Positions 44,121 through 55,491 are shown, counted from the first letter of the stretch. The stretch is 64,000 nucleotides of DNA from Amoebidium appalachense (GCA_963693365.1 CAVNZM010000019.1:186001-250000); one strand, 5' to 3'. Made by a program: numbers and translations. Notes: generated from the letters alone by a model not told the origin.

Positions 44121-45188
44121 GATCTCCAGCACATGGACGTCCTGCAGCGCCCAGTTGTGGGCGGGATGGAAGCACTCGAACTCGCGGGCGCCGGCCACAA
44201 GCAGCCGGTTGCCTGGGTAGTCACTGGGGCCGTCCGCAACGGTGGTGATCTCGATGTCGCGCACCTCCTTGCCGATCTGGACGCTGGTGCACCCGCGCAG
44301 CGTGCCGCGGGCCTGTGAGCACAGCAGCTCGACACGGTGGGCGCGACTGATGGTGTCGAACACCACCATGCCAAAGACGCACACGTGCACATTGCGCATG
44401 TTGACGCAGGACTCGATGTTGTGGATGTTGTGGATACCGGGAGCGGAGCCGCCGCTGCCGTAGCCGTACTGGTGGCCGCACATGGAGCGGAAGCGGTAGT
44501 CCAGATGCAGTTTCACAAGGCCCGCAGGCACATGCAGCGCCGTGCTGGGGATGGCGTAGATGTTAGAGGGGTTCACACGCGTGCACAGGTGGACGTGCAG
44601 ATGGGCCAGGTTTTCGAGCGCAGTGAGATCCATGACTACACCAGGTGTGGGCCTGGGAGTGGCAGAGAAGGCAAGGGTCAGACTCGTCAGGTTCTGGATA
44701 GCGCGGCCCAGCAAGGCGAAGGGGGCGACAAGGGGGGTGCGGCACTTGAAGGAGTTGACCTCTGCGACCTTGAGGTTGGGAAACAGGTCTGGGTAGATGG
44801 GCTCCGTGCTGGTGTAGCGGTGGTTATGGGCAGCCTTTGCATGGTGGTTGGCCAGGTCCCGGTACTCATCAAGAACCATGTGGAGAACGAAGCGCATGGG
44901 CGGAAGCTCGGCAAGGCGCTTGTAGTCAGCAGTGGTGGCAAGGACGTGGGTGGCACGGACGCGCGTGGCAAACTCGATTGACTTCGGACCCTTGGACAGG
45001 TCGACGCGCATGTGGCTGTTCGGGCGCGCCAGCTCTGCCTCGTGTACGTGGCGAAGCGCTCGGCAGGTGAGCGCAATGCTGCGACGTGAGCGTGCATCCA
45101 GGAAGGAGCAGATGTACAGAAGCAGGTAGTGGTTGCCCAAGACCAGCTGTTGCGCGCTGGGAGAAAGGGTGGACTGATCGGCGCCCAT
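44121..45188 (-). CDS. F-box-like protein, 3' end lost in the gap
   Basis: About 356 residues from ATG 45188 to the gap. Residues ~18-55 (LLLYICSFLDARSRRSIALTCRALRHV) form an F-box-like helix set. The following region has leucine-rich strand-helix repeats (NLTSLTLAFS, NLAHLHVHL, GLVKLHLDY) as in FBXL proteins. F-box proteins link substrates to SCF ubiquitin ligases, and several large DNA viruses encode them. Together with the BTB and U-box-like genes this suggests interference with host ubiquitin pathways. Upstream lies a CCAAT array. Confidence 0.65.
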
Positions 45189-45242
45189 TGTGATGAACGC
45201 GCCGTGAGTTCGTTTGGAGAGTGAAGTTTGAAAGCTGAGCTG

Positions 45243-45366
45243 TGGTATACCCCTCCCTGAGAGCCGGCCACCAATAGCGCGCTGACCAATCAGACGCGTT
45301 GACCAATCAGACGTACCGACCAATCAGACGTTTGGAATTTTGACCAATCAGCGTGATGACCAATCG
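45243..45366 (-). promoter_or_regulatory. Promoter with six CCAAT boxes
   Basis: CCAAT occurs at about 45270, 45286, 45303, 45319, 45344 and 45360, mostly as GACCAATCAGACG-like units at 16-25 bp spacing. A TATAC word lies at about 45246. The F-box-like gene starts at 45188. Clustered CCAAT boxes are the usual binding sites of NF-Y. Confidence 0.7.
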
Positions 45367-45936
45367 GATAGAGGGTCTTGTATTCCTGTGGAAGATGACC
45401 GAAGGGTCTGTAGCCAAGGCATGCAGCGTCTGATTGGCTCAGTTACAGCATTTGTGTTATTTTAAAATTGACTGGTTATGATACAGTATTGATGTGATGT
45501 GAACGTCGTGATTTACAACACTCCAAGCACGTCAATTTGAAAACAAAACCGAAATATATAAAACCGTTTAATAAGAACATTTTTGCCATTGTTTTCCTAT
45601 TGAACAGGCTGTTGTTTTAGTTTCTACTCAGAGTTCGGAAATGTGACTCGCGGTCAGGGTTACAACCGAATCGAGATCCCTGAAACAAAAACCCTATATA
45701 CAATAGGATGTCTGTTTTGTTTAAATCAATTTGACCGAGTTCCTCTCGTTGTGTGGCTTTCACAACAGTTGATTATTCTATAGATTATTCATTTCGTTTC
45801 ATTTCAGTTGCAAATCTACTGCGCCGAAGGACAATTGCGCACCCTGGCAAAGCCACTGGGACCAGTCTAATTGGCTATAGGACCCATATAACCCCATCAC
45901 GGCTTCGGATGCTGCCAGTCTTGCAAACATGCAGCT
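45367..45936. other. AT-rich intergenic region with a plus-strand promoter
   Basis: No gene is recognised. Near its right end ATTGG at 45869-45873 and CATATAAC at 45884-45891 form a CCAAT plus TATA-like promoter 45-50 nt before the ATG at 45937. Another ATTGG occurs near 45434. Confidence 0.5.
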
Positions 45937-46986
45937 ATGAACCACAAGCCAAACGTTAACCTGTGGCGCCTGCGCGACAAGCTCTTCCAAGCGACAACAC
46001 CGGCCAGCGAGGCAGCGCTCATGGGCGTTCCCGTCTTCGGCGAATTCGACATGCACTCGCCCCCAGCCAACATGCACTCGTTCCCCGCCAACACAAAACC
46101 TGCACGCGCAATACCGCCCAAAGACGACTGCGTGCATGCACAGCCCTCCCAACCCCCTTTTGCAGTTGTGCACGCACCGCCCCTGTGCAGCAAGGACGTG
46201 CGAGTGTACCCGTTGCAGACAACATGGCCACCACCACCGGGCAAGATTCCGCTACGCAGGATTCTCCCGTACAAGACTTCAGGTACTGCGGCCAGCGACG
46301 TGGAACAAAAGCAACGGGATGTATTTTATTGGAAGGCAGGGGCGAATCCAACTAGACGTGGACGGTACTTACGCAAAAACAAGATGGGGGCCTCCAAAAA
46401 ACTCACCTCCCCGCGCCTACCAGTGGCAGTCAACGCCGAACCCACAGCGCCCTGGCGACCACTCTCTTTTCCGGATTTGGACACGGAAGAGACCACAGAG
46501 GCAGCGGATAGGGAGAACGCAGCAGCGCCCCCAAGCAGCCAGGTGTGCGAAGCAGCAGCGCCCCCAAGCAGCCAGGTGTGCGAAGCAGCAGCGCCCCCAA
46601 GCAGCCAGGTGTGCGAAGCAGCACGCGAGCCGCTCGTGTACGAGGACCACAGTTCCGTCGACGTCGACGACCAGGTGGCCTTCACGGGGCAGATGGTATC
46701 CACGAGCAGCCCCCAGTCGGAGACAACGGGAGAGCAGTGCGAGATCTGGGTGTCTGTCGATCGATCTCCGCACCCCCCATACATCTACTACAACGTGAAG
46801 CATGTCATAGTGCAAGTAACAAACAAGGGTTCTAAAATACACATCGCATACGAGGAGGCCTCCTCCAACCAGCTGTGGCAACTGCAATTTAAGGACAACA
46901 AGAAGCCTTTGCATGTAGTCATAGGAGGCAATGGAGAAAACACTGTTGCGGTGAATGAGGTGTGGGTGTGCATTCGACCAGGATAG
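45937..46986 (+). CDS. Pro-rich protein with three perfect 11-residue repeats
   Basis: 349 residues. The N-terminal ~110 residues are Pro-rich. Residues ~196-230 carry three tandem AAPPSSQVCEA units encoded by 33-bp DNA repeats (46523-46621). The C-terminal ~100 residues look like a beta-sandwich (EIWVSVD, YYNVKHVIVQVTN, LWQLQFKDN). No known family is recognised. The perfect repeat suggests recent expansion. Confidence 0.6.
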   Translation: MNHKPNVNLWRLRDKLFQATTPASEAALMGVPVFGEFDMHSPPANMHSFPANTKPARAIPPKDDCVHAQPSQPPFAVVHAPPLCSKDVRVYPLQTTWPPPPGKIPLRRILPYKTSGTAASDVEQKQRDVFYWKAGANPTRRGRYLRKNKMGASKKLTSPRLPVAVNAEPTAPWRPLSFPDLDTEETTEAADRENAAAPPSSQVCEAAAPPSSQVCEAAAPPSSQVCEAAREPLVYEDHSSVDVDDQVAFTGQMVSTSSPQSETTGEQCEIWVSVDRSPHPPYIYYNVKHVIVQVTNKGSKIHIAYEEASSNQLWQLQFKDNKKPLHVVIGGNGENTVAVNEVWVCIRPG

Positions 46987-47473
46987 TGGTGTGGGGTGTT
47001 TGCTGGGTGGGTGAATGTGTATGGGAGAGAGGAATGCTATACCCATAATATAGACAGGGCAGTGTGTACAAGTACCACAATGTGATATGCTATGATATGC
47101 CCCAACCCATACATGTGCAAATGTGCAAACCAGCGCAAATATCCCATCGTTTGTTTCTTACGATGTCTTCTCGTAAGCACGATTTGGTGCAAACATCATC
47201 TATGTATCTGAACCCTAACATGTAAGCGAGACTTCACGACAGCAAGAGTGAATAAACACAAAAGTCAATACATAACCACACTTGGACGTATCTGAAACAT
47301 GCATGTGCGTATGTGTGTGTGGTGTGCATGTGTGGTGTGTGTGTGTGTGGTGTGTGTGTGTGTGTGTGGTGTGTGTGTGGTGTGTGCGTATGTGTGTGTG
47401 GTGTGTGTGTGGTGTGTGTGTGTGGGTGTGTGTGTGTGTGTGGTGTGTGTGTGGTGTGTGCGTATGTGTGTGT

Positions 47474-47512
<39 letters not shown>

Positions 47513-47547
47513 CTGTGTGTGCGTACAGATGTACAGATGCCAAGTCT
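46987..47547. repeat. Intergenic region with a TG-rich microsatellite
   Basis: 46987-47300 has no recognisable gene. 47310-47520 is an interrupted (TG)n tract with GTGTGTGGTGTGTG units. Frames through it are not genes. Confidence 0.8.
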
Positions 47548-48727
47548 TCACGATTTATTTTGCGGGGTGCCCGGGGTGGCCGGCACCCACACATTTTGCC
47601 ACCCAGAGGGGAAAAGCATCCACAACCACTCACCCTGGGGGGAGTTGGGGTCTTCAACTTCTAAATTCTCGCATACAGTATCTGTAACAGGCGGTGTGAG
47701 CGGGCTTGGGGATGGGTATGGGCTTGGTGGAAGACATGTGCATGGTGGGGGTTGGGGAGAGAAATGGGTGTTTGTGTGGGCTTGTGGGGCAGGAACAAGT
47801 CTTCGGGGGGCCAAGCCCGGTCGCAGCTGTCGTCTACGGCCAACAAGCCTCCTCGCGCAGCCGTCCACACCATGCTGATGCTGCAGGACGAGTGTGTGGC
47901 AGTCGGCACACACGAGCACGGTGGCAGGGCGTGCAAAGACGTGCACGCAGTGTGGACAAGGACAGGAATGGAAGCGGAGGGGGGAGGTCGGCGGCCACGT
48001 AGGCCTGGGGTGTGCCGGGCGAAGCTGGGCGGCGGCGGCAGCTGCACAAGGGGCAGTATTCGAGGGCGGGGGTGTACATGTCAGTGACAAGGTGGCGCAG
48101 GCGACCCGCACACATGTGAGCGAGAAAGGCCTCCGCATTGCGGTAGTGTGTGCATGCACAGGCCGGGGAGGCACATTCGGGCACGGGAGCGGGGAAGCCA
48201 ACGTGCCACATGGCACATGCAGGGTTGTGCGGGGCCATGCGGTGGGCGGTGGGGAGGGGGTCTGGGATGTCGGGTATGCACGTGCATGGGACGGGTATGG
48301 TGGTCAGCAGGGAGTAGACGGCATTCCAAGCCCGCCGACGCTGTGTGTTGATATAGTTGTGGGTGCGACGGGCGATGCGGAAGGCACAGTGGGTGCCGCT
48401 ACGGCATGTGTCGCAGCAGCCGGGGAGGCCGGGCATGGGAGAAGAGTGAGTCGACAGCGAGGTGAAGCACGAACTACACAGACGGGGAACACTTGTTGCC
48501 GCAAGGGTCAGGCAGTGGTCGCAGCCACAAACAAAATGGGTGATGGCGGGGAAGTGTTTTGCCTTCGTCTTGAGATGTGGGGTGTTGTGGTAACCGCAGA
48601 CGGCACACGCGTCGGAGGAGCCGTCACAGACGCGAAGGTCTGTGCAACGAGTGCATTCACACCCTTCAACGGGCTTTGGGGGTGAAGGGAGGGGAGGGGG
48701 AGGTGGGTGGGGGAGTGGGGGGTTCAT
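47548..48727 (-). CDS. Cys-rich, probably zinc-binding protein, frameshifted
   Basis: From ATG 48727 the protein has many CxxC pairs: CECTRC, CAVCGYH, CGCDHC, CSSC, CCDTC, CTC, CPLC. Near 48000 the frame with CPHC and CADC becomes the sensible continuation, ending NSPQGEWLWMLF ... at 47548, so at least one indel is present. The number and regular spacing of CxxC pairs suggest several zinc ribbons or RING-like modules. Function is not identified. Confidence 0.5.
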
Positions 48728-49208
48728 GTTTTGCAAGGGTGGGTGAAGAGAAGTCACTGTGAGCGAAAGGTGAAAAAACGAAAAGGTGAACAAACGAACC
48801 CGATTGGAGTGAGAGTTGATGTCCATGTGACACTGTTTGCCTGTCACACAATCTTCAATTAAAAATGCCATCGCGTCATGGAAATCTCCCGCAAGCGACC
48901 AAAACAGTGGGGTTTATTGATGAAACACAATTTACATGGCAATCCGCGCCGCGGAATGCGATTTAATCAGACAAGCTCGATAAACCCCCCTTTCTCCTCA
49001 ACGATCAAAGGGTGGTGATCAGACGCCAAACGATCTGATTGGTCAGCTTTATATCACGTGACATGATAAGATTATGACACATTTGATAAGCAGGAATTGG
49101 GTTATTGGGGCTGTCGAGCTCAAGTGTGAGACAACGCGCAACGTTTGGTGGCTATTGTTGATGATTATGTAGGTGTATATAAAGACTGAAATGCCAACAG
49201 AAGAGGCC
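48728..49208. promoter_or_regulatory. Intergenic region with divergent promoters
   Basis: No gene recognised. ATTGG and TTATATCACG occur near 49035-49060 and a TATATAAAG box at 49175-49184 on the plus strand precedes ATG 49209 by about 25-30 nt. Confidence 0.55.
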
Positions 49209-49520
49209 ATGGCTCCAACACAAAACCCCAAACCGGCTGCACCTACGATGCCGAACCTAAAAGCAGCAAAGCCCAAACCCACATGCACAAGCGCACTCAA
49301 ACCGGCTGCACCTACGATGCCGAACCTAAAAGCAGCAAAGCCCAAACCCACATGCACAAGCGCACTCAAACCGGCTAAAAAAAAGTATGTATCCCAGGAC
49401 AAGTGCCCCAACAACTCCAAATCGTGCAAGCTTGCACGGCGCTGCCCCGTGTGCACAGGACTCGTGCGACGCATCCATCCGTACATGTCCGCCCAACCTA
49501 AAGACTCCGATCCATCCTGA
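49209..49520 (+). CDS. Small Ala/Pro/Lys protein with a perfect internal duplication
   Basis: 103 residues from ATG 49209, the best placed ATG after the TATA box (49191 lies too close). It contains two adjacent copies of a 23-residue unit (KPAAPTMPNLKAAKPKPTCT and SAL), encoded by a 69-bp direct repeat at about 49232-49370. A basic Cys-containing end follows (KCPNNSKSCKLARRCPVC), which could bind zinc. It overlaps the end of the BRO-like gene on the other strand by 23 nt. Function unknown. Confidence 0.5.
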   Translation: MAPTQNPKPAAPTMPNLKAAKPKPTCTSALKPAAPTMPNLKAAKPKPTCTSALKPAKKKYVSQDKCPNNSKSCKLARRCPVCTGLVRRIHPYMSAQPKDSDPS

Positions 49521-50449
49521 AGCATGCACACTCTTCGTGTCCGGCCGGGGTGTCCGGGCGCTCCTGCATGGCATAGAAGAAGGACTTGGGCTCCATGGGC
49601 AACTGCTGTATGCCGGCAAAGGCCTTCTCCAGGGACCGACCCAGCTTCCCCAGGTCGCGCAGCTGGGGGTCCATGAAGGTGCTGCTGGCTGGGACGCCGT
49701 GTGGATGGTGCACGTCAACGTCCAGAGCCTCAAGGGCACGCGAGAGAAACGTGTAGAGGTGCAACGTGTTGATGTCGAGCGCAGACGTTATCGAAACGCC
49801 CGTGTCTATATTGATGCGCTGGGCAAGCACCTTGAAAACCAGCGCCTCGGCGTGCTGGGCGCAGATGTTGCGGGTCTTGAAGCGGGAAGTGACTTGCACG
49901 TTTGCGACCTTTTCAAGGATGGTCACCAGGCTGTGGACGTCAAGCACGGATGTCGAGCTGAGTGTGGCCACCAGGAAACCGACAAAGGTAGCGCGAATGT
50001 GGCGGGTGGCATCCAGAGGGGTGGTGGAAGGGCGCGCGCCACGGGTCTTCTCGTAGAGCCGGGTTTCGTGCAAGTGCAGCGCCTTGCTGCGGGCGCTGTT
50101 AAACCACCCCAGAAAATCGAGGGCCAGGGGGGACTCGTACAAGACCTGGGTGGTCAGGTGAAGAAACGCAGCCGGCGAGACCAGTATGATGTTACCCTTT
50201 TTGCAGTAGTGTGGGGTACCCTGTAGGGATCATCAAAGATCAGCATGGATTGAGTATGGTGGGGGTGGGTCACCCTTCGGATCCGAGAACACGGGAAAGA
50301 GATAGTCAAGGATACTGAGAAAGAACATACCCACGCAAAAAGCTACCGCCGCCACGGCCACTATGGTGCCCGGATCCACCATTTAGTAGGGGTGTTGATA
50401 AAGTGCCGAGCAACAATTAGCTTTTTGTGTGTGTGTGTGTGTGTGCGTG

Positions 50450-50509
<60 letters not shown>

Positions 50510-51251
50510 GGGGGCTGCCTACCGGGTCTGTGCTTGGCACACCGCCGACGACGTTGGCGATTTTGGCCTGGTCCAGACGGTCCCGGATCTCATTGATGTC
50601 CCTGTAGCCGAGAAGCGCACAGATACTACCAGCGTCCAGGTAGAAGAGGTTGTCCCTGCTCGCGGCATACGGGAGCGTGCAGTTGACGAACGGTACAAAG
50701 CACAGCGGGTGAAGTCTGTCGAACGCCTGTTTCAACAGCTGCGAAACGGACTGGGGTGCAAGATGGCGCCTCCAATCACTAGCTGTGGCAATCGCTTTGA
50801 TTTCACCGGGTGGCTTTCTGGTCATTGAAATGTTAGCGCGCGGGCGCTTTGATTGTCTCGTGTCAGAATCGTGGTTCTTGGCAGACCCGAGCTGGTCAAA
50901 CCATGTTGTGGCTGGCGTGGTTGTGGTGGGTGGTAGCGTGGGGGCTTGAGTGGCGACCGCTTGCAGATGCAGATGTGTGGGAACAGGACGCGCCGCCGGG
51001 GAGAGGGGGATTGTCTCGCCGCAGACCATGTCGAAGTCGAAGACGTGGTTCTGGCCGTGGCTCGTGGCTGTCGTCGGGGTGGGGGCATAGAGCATGGAGC
51101 CATCACCTAGTTGGTTGTCAAAAGCAGAAAAATCGTCGGCGGTCAGCGGAACGAAGTCGGTACTGTGTATGATACCCAGGTCGGGTTGTGGGGTGGGTGG
51201 AAACGTGAAGGTGCTGTATGAGACAGGCGCAGCGCCATGTGTCGTGTACAT
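49498..51251 (-). CDS. Spliced BRO-like protein (two exons)
   Basis: Exon 1 is 50523-51251 (243 codons) and exon 2 49498-50220 (240 codons plus stop), joined by a phase-0 GT-AG intron. Exon 1 has a long Thr/Pro-rich N-terminus, a basic patch (KRPRA) and a BRO-N-like segment: NLFYLDAGSICALLGYRD-NEIRDRL. Exon 2 opens HYCKKGNIILVSPAAFL, a strand expected next in such proteins, and later has INTLHLYTF, shared with the BRO-like gene at 53.2 kb. BRO proteins bind DNA and affect transcription and chromatin in insect DNA viruses; that role is inferred. TATA box at 51316-51326. Confidence 0.65.
50221..50522 (-). other. Phase-0 intron containing a (CA)n tract and a nested small gene
   Basis: Donor CCG|GTAGGC and acceptor CCCTACAG|GG on the minus strand, 302 nt. 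Removal joins two open frames in phase. The intron carries a poly-C plus (CA)n tract just after the donor and the 49-residue membrane protein frame at 50233-50382 on the same strand. Confidence 0.6.
50233..50382 (-). CDS. 49-residue membrane protein with PPPPY motif, inside the intron
   Basis: ATG 50382 to TGA 50233-50235. A hydrophobic segment (IVAVAAVAFCVGMFFLSIL, residues ~7-25) follows a short N-terminus. The tail contains DPPPPYSI, a PPxY-type late-domain motif of the kind that recruits Nedd4-family ligases in budding viruses. The frame lies wholly within the predicted intron and ends just before its acceptor, so it may be made from unspliced RNA. It was found by reading, and the coherent design argues against chance. 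Function is inferred only. Confidence 0.5.
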   Translation of the reverse strand: MVDPGTIVAVAAVAFCVGMFFLSILDYLFPVFSDPKGDPPPPYSIHADL

Positions 51252-52000
51252 TTTGCCTGTGTTGCCTGAGTATCTGTGTTTGTAGAATGCAATGGCATCG
51301 GCCGAGTGGATGTGACCTTATATACTTGCTTGGCAATTTCGCGACATATGATTGGATGTCAGACTTTGTTATTTGAGTGGATTCTATTGGCAGCCACGCT
51401 GGATTGGCTTTTTGGTAATCTTAGTCCCAGAGTAGTGCAAAAGGACTCAGGATGTTTCTGAGCCCCTCATGCACTCAATGTTTACAAATGCAACATCAAA
51501 ACATTGACGTAGTACCTACAGTTTCTCGGATGGTTTAACCTTCTTTGATTTAATCGAGTTAAACACAACCTTTTACCCATCAAACATTTCATCACCAAGG
51601 GCTTCTTTGAAATCGATGCTCGACCAATCGCAGACAACCAATCAGAATTAACCAATCAGATATGAATAGAATGTTCACTGAAGTCTTAAGCCAAAGAGCA
51701 CAAGTTCGATATCCAGTAAATTCGCGCTTCACATATGAACCCACTATGTTATCATGATTTTTATTGTTTATTTCCCATATATACAGACATACATGTTCCC
51801 ACATAATTTCATGCAGATACAGTTGAACCTACCATCCTTTCCTAATCTTGCCAACATGACCACGAGTCATGAAGGAGCTAGCCTCACCCCCTTGTGAGCC
51901 ACATGCTGGGTCCAGGGCGCCACAGCACCAACGTTGCCGACAGCGGGTGACGTCATAATGACGTCACAAACGACGATCCTATCTCAGCGCTCGGAGTTTT
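51252..52000. promoter_or_regulatory. Promoter and non-coding region with CCAAT boxes
   Basis: A minus-strand TATATAAG box at 51316-51326 serves the BRO-like gene. ATTGG occurs near 51352, 51386 and 51402, and CCAAT near 51624, 51637 and 51650. No gene is recognised from 51330 to 52000. Confidence 0.5.
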
Positions 52001-53200
<1,200 letters not shown>

Positions 53201-53204
53201 CACT

Positions 53205-55093
53205 TCACTCACTATCACTGTCCGCAATCACCACAACATCAACGGGCCCCTCGTGCTTCTGCAGGTGCGCGACCTTGCGGCGACGCCCCAGCCGCCCGCG
53301 CTGCACATACACGTCGAGCTGTGTCTGCCCCTTGATCTGCTCGCCGCGATCGGCCAGGGGCGTGTCGAGGCTGACAGTGCGCCCGAGGTCCAGGGGGCGG
53401 ATGTTGGGGAACTTGTCCTGGATAGCGCCCAGCCAGACGGCCATCTCAATTGGCACCCCGATGTCTGTGGGGACCACCACCTTGTCGTCAAGGGTGGACT
53501 GGAACAGCTGTCCCCTGCAGAAGCCGACGTACCAGCCCACAAAGTTGTTCATAAACGTGTAGAGCTGCTGCGTGGTCATGTCCATCCAGCAGGTCAGCAC
53601 GTGTCCGGTCCACAGGCGGATGCGCTCCTTGATGGCGCGCTGCAGCCCGTTGGTTGCCGCCGCAACCGACAACACATTGGTCGGGAACAGCACGCACACA
53701 CCGGTAACGGCCATCACCATACTTGTGTACTTGCCGGCACAGCGCACTTCGTGGCCTTCCAACGTCCCCACACACATGGAGATGAATGCCCGAACCAGGC
53801 GCCGGAAGTCGGTGTTGTCAATGTACTTGGCATCGGTTGACTGCGGCCCCAGCTTGACGCGTTCGAGGGCGGCGACCAGGGGCGCGAGCGCCTCATCCAG
53901 TGCGGTCTCGGCTGCCTGCTTGGGATCCTCAAGGGATCCACGAGCCTCCGCAGCAGCGACAGCTTCGGCCTCTGCAGCGGCAAGAGTTGCCAAGAAGGCC
54001 GTGTACTTCCCGTCGTTGAAGTTGTGCATGAGACGTGCAAACCCCTTTTCGATGTCAAGGGCCAGCCCACGGAAATCGCGAGCCAGCCAGCCCGAGTTCG
54101 CATCCGAGCCCATGATAGAGGCCATCCGTAACCCCTCTGGTTTCAAAAGGTGATCTTGTTCAGTACGACCACCGATGCTCTGTGGACAAGAAGGTTAGCC
54201 GCGAGTCTTTTTTTTTTCGGGTCATATATGGAGCCCTACAACGATGGATTACCCCTATAACAGCGAAAGATTGATGAGCGAGCTAAACCTTACATGGGGA
54301 AGAGCGCAGGAAGCCATAAAAAGAGCAATCATCCGAAATAAATGGAAGAACAACAAGGATTACCGAAGCAAACCCATGCCATCAACTGGGGGGCGGCCAA
54401 GAATTTCCTACAAGTTTACACGCCAAACATTTGAAACAATTGTAAAAAGCTTCAGACCACCAGGCAAACAAGCAGAAGAAATTGTTCGCATGCAGCTGCA
54501 ACAACGAGAGGGCGGGAAAAAGCAACGAATAGCCCGTGGGGAGATTGATCTCTTAACCGATAAAGATGTAATCGAAGTGAAACATGTTCGTGGTTGGAAA
54601 GGTGCACTCGGACAAATTATGGTGTACGGGTTGGAATTTCCAAAGCACACAAGAAGAATCCATCTCTTTGGAGAGGCGCCACCCAGCTATTACGCAGACG
54701 TTGTTGCCTGTCTACTGAGGTTTGGAATCTCCGTTTCCATAGAGCCTGGGGAATGCGATATAGCAAAACTCAACGAATACCTCAACAACTCACCTTCTCA
54801 ACCACCCGGTATTTGTGGGCAGGCATCGCAGCAGGAACACCATTCTGCCCCTTGAACATGACCCTCACGAAGTCATTGTAGCTCCGGTACCCCAGCAAGC
54901 GGAACACAGCACGCCCGGAGATGGTCTCGGCGCTGTCCAGCAGGAACGGGTTGAGGAAGCGCAGCACCTTGACCACCACGTCGTCGCCCACGGTGCCCAG
55001 CAGGCGCTCGAGCTCGGGAGAGATGGGAGGGAAGCCGGCCTCTTTGGCACCGGCAATGTTGAGGCGCTCGTAGATGGCATAGGTGGAAGCCAT
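53205..55093 (-). CDS. Spliced BRO-like protein, left inverted-repeat copy (intact)
   Basis: Exon 1 is 54794-55093 (exactly 100 codons) and exon 2 53205-54179 (324 codons plus stop). They join through a phase-0 intron with a consensus donor (AAG|GTGAGT) and acceptor (TTGTCCACAG|AG). Exon 1 has a BRO-N-like segment, ETISGRAVFRLLGYRSYNDFVRVMFKG. Exon 2 contains a helical Ala/Glu-rich region, then a domain shared with the 49.5 kb gene (RRLVRAFISMCVGTL ... QQLYTFMNN), ending in an acidic tail (IADSDSE). About 424 residues. TATATAA lies at 55182-55191. A second, decayed copy lies in the right arm. DNA binding is inferred. Confidence 0.75.
54180..54793 (-). other. 614-nt intron hosting an antisense nuclease gene
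   Basis: Consensus GTGAGT donor and pyrimidine-rich TTCTTGTCCACAG acceptor. The intron is almost filled by the nuclease frame at 54244-54855 on the opposite strand. The right-arm equivalent is 62766-63384 (619 nt). Confidence 0.75.
54244..54855 (+). CDS. Intron-encoded antisense PD-(D/E)XK nuclease with DNA-binding N-terminus
   Basis: 203 residues on the plus strand, opposite to the host gene. It starts 64 nt inside the intron and ends 62 nt into exon 1. The N-terminal ~75 residues (ELNLTWGRAQEAIKRAII ... FTRQTFETIVKSF) look like an MSV199/helix-turn-helix module. The nuclease core reads GEIDLLTDKDVIEVKHVRGWKGALGQIMVY: Asp102, Glu111, Lys113, Gln124, as in the nuclease genes at 34.2 and 35.3 kb. 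Codon use is much more AT-rich than exon sequence, pointing to separate origin. A TATATGG word precedes it at ~54224. A homing-type role is inferred from its position in an intron. Confidence 0.75.
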   Translation: MDYPYNSERLMSELNLTWGRAQEAIKRAIIRNKWKNNKDYRSKPMPSTGGRPRISYKFTRQTFETIVKSFRPPGKQAEEIVRMQLQQREGGKKQRIARGEIDLLTDKDVIEVKHVRGWKGALGQIMVYGLEFPKHTRRIHLFGEAPPSYYADVVACLLRFGISVSIEPGECDIAKLNEYLNNSPSQPPGICGQASQQEHHSAP

Positions 55094-55181
55094 GGTCGCT
55101 GGTGGAAGAGTTGGGGCTTTGGGTTTGGGGGTTGAGTGCTGTGTGTGTACCGTAAAGGTGCTGGCTGTCCAGCGCTTGCTG

Positions 55182-55191
55182 TGATTATATA
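55182..55191 (-). promoter_or_regulatory. TATA box of the left BRO-like gene (CTATATAATC)
   Basis: TATATAA on the minus strand about 90 nt before the ATG, with ATTGG words at about 55211 and 55226 just upstream. Confidence 0.65.
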
Positions 55192-55491
55192 GGGAGGCGT
55201 CCGGCGCTTCATTGGTTGTACGCTTCATTGGTTGTAGGAGGAGAGGAATGGAATCCAGCATTCGATTGGAGCGGATTGCAAGAGAATACTGGTCCCAGAT
55301 GATTGGGTCGATTTGTTCGGCGCTACGTGCACTTTTTACACATATGCTGCATGCCATTCCCCTGACCAATCGAATGCTGCATTCCACCCCCCCCCCCCAA
55401 TGAAGCGCTGCTTTACGGTGCTCACACACCCGTCACAACCCCTAGTGCCAACTTTTCAATTCTAATTGATAATAGCGCTATCATCGGTAAG

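Noticed and set aside
46525-46621. A CRISPR-like array
   Set aside because: The repeats are contiguous 33-bp coding units with no spacers. The same reasoning excludes the 22-bp array at 41.3 kb and the 13-bp VNTR at 59.4 kb.
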